Source of the DNA: Chara braunii | Taxonomy: Eukaryota > Streptophyta > Charophyceae > Charales > Characeae | DNA: 25,810 nucleotides | NCBI GenBank assembly: GCA_003427395.1 | Contig: BFEA01000016.1 | Span: 2,245,783-2,271,592, forward strand | Direction: 5' to 3' | Part shown: positions 25,722 to 25,810 of the stretch, one piece after another | Layout of the letters: each line of letters opens with the position of its first letter | How positions within the stretch are numbered: the first letter of the stretch is position 1 | Program-made: the position numbers and the translations under genes | The notes under the pieces: model-generated | Databases searched by the model: none | What the model was told of the DNA's origin: nothing | The model's input: the letters and a program-made list of their open reading frames with translations, nothing else

Positions 25722-25810
25722 TGTAAATTTCCATATGGGACGCTGGGCCCGGTTCCCAGCACACGTTGCTCCCCACGAATAGATTGGAGCCTTGTTCCCA
25801 TTAAAAAAAA
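25722..25810 (+). mobile_element. Retroposon 3' tail with terminal hairpin and oligo(A), copy 2
   Basis: The sequence matches 19351-19445: TTTCCAT, then GCTGGGCCCGGTTCCCAGC (25742-25760), CTCCCCACGAATAGATTGGA, then oligo(A) at the window edge. A weak tRNA-like B box (TTTCAAATTC, 25710-25719) lies just upstream, so a SINE is possible but unproven. Confidence 0.6.

Overview
The window looks like nuclear DNA from a streptophyte, meaning a plant or a charophyte-like green alga. Four things point that way: a CAMTA-type CG-1 DNA-binding domain, a relic of a plastid-type omega-3 fatty-acid desaturase, a Ty3/gypsy chromovirus whose primer-binding site matches plant initiator tRNA-Met, and a U2 snRNA-like sequence. 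The genome is rich in microsatellites (GA, GAA, GGA, GT, CTT, GAT), minisatellites and nested transposons, which suggests a large, repeat-laden genome. A Chara-like alga would fit, but I cannot fix the species. There are no prokaryotic features.

Layout. 1-2260: simple repeats, an upstream ORF, and one intact single-exon ORF (473-2110, 545 aa) with an N-terminal CG-1 domain and a low-complexity tail (Gly, acidic, Pro), but none of the TIG, ankyrin or IQ modules usual in CAMTA proteins. 2390-6360: an unusual field of small fold-back elements. It holds a 43-bp hairpin, an 11-bp/~140-bp nested minisatellite, a 115-bp hairpin, three related ~105-bp hairpins, and three copies of an exactly 97-bp palindromic element flanked by 3-bp CAG/CTG duplications. 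Two tRNA-headed SINE-like sequences lie among them. 6360-9640: mostly non-coding, with a truncated U2 snRNA-like sequence at 8715-8805.

9768-21175: a complete 11.4-kb LTR retrotransposon on the minus strand, inserted in a GT microsatellite. It has two nearly identical ~1.35-kb LTRs (TG...CA), a PBS at 19809-19824 and a polypurine tract at 11132-11146. Its gag-RT-RNaseH-integrase-chromodomain reading frame is broken by four in-frame stops and several frameshifts, and no zinc knuckle or protease can be seen. Its leader is abnormally long (4.5 kb) and carries a large fold-back structure with two ~600-bp inverted arms, a telomere-like hairpin and a retroposon 3' tail.

21175-25810: a graveyard of older inserts. 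It contains an omega-3 desaturase pseudogene, a truncated LTR of the same family in the opposite orientation, the 3' part of a LINE ORF2 with its RT zinc finger, a near full-length diverged LTR (24313-25566), and at the edge a second copy of the conserved retroposon tail.

Only the CG-1 gene looks potentially functional. Everything else is mobile DNA or its decay products. The most promising undescribed item is the family of 97-bp hairpin elements with CWG target duplications.
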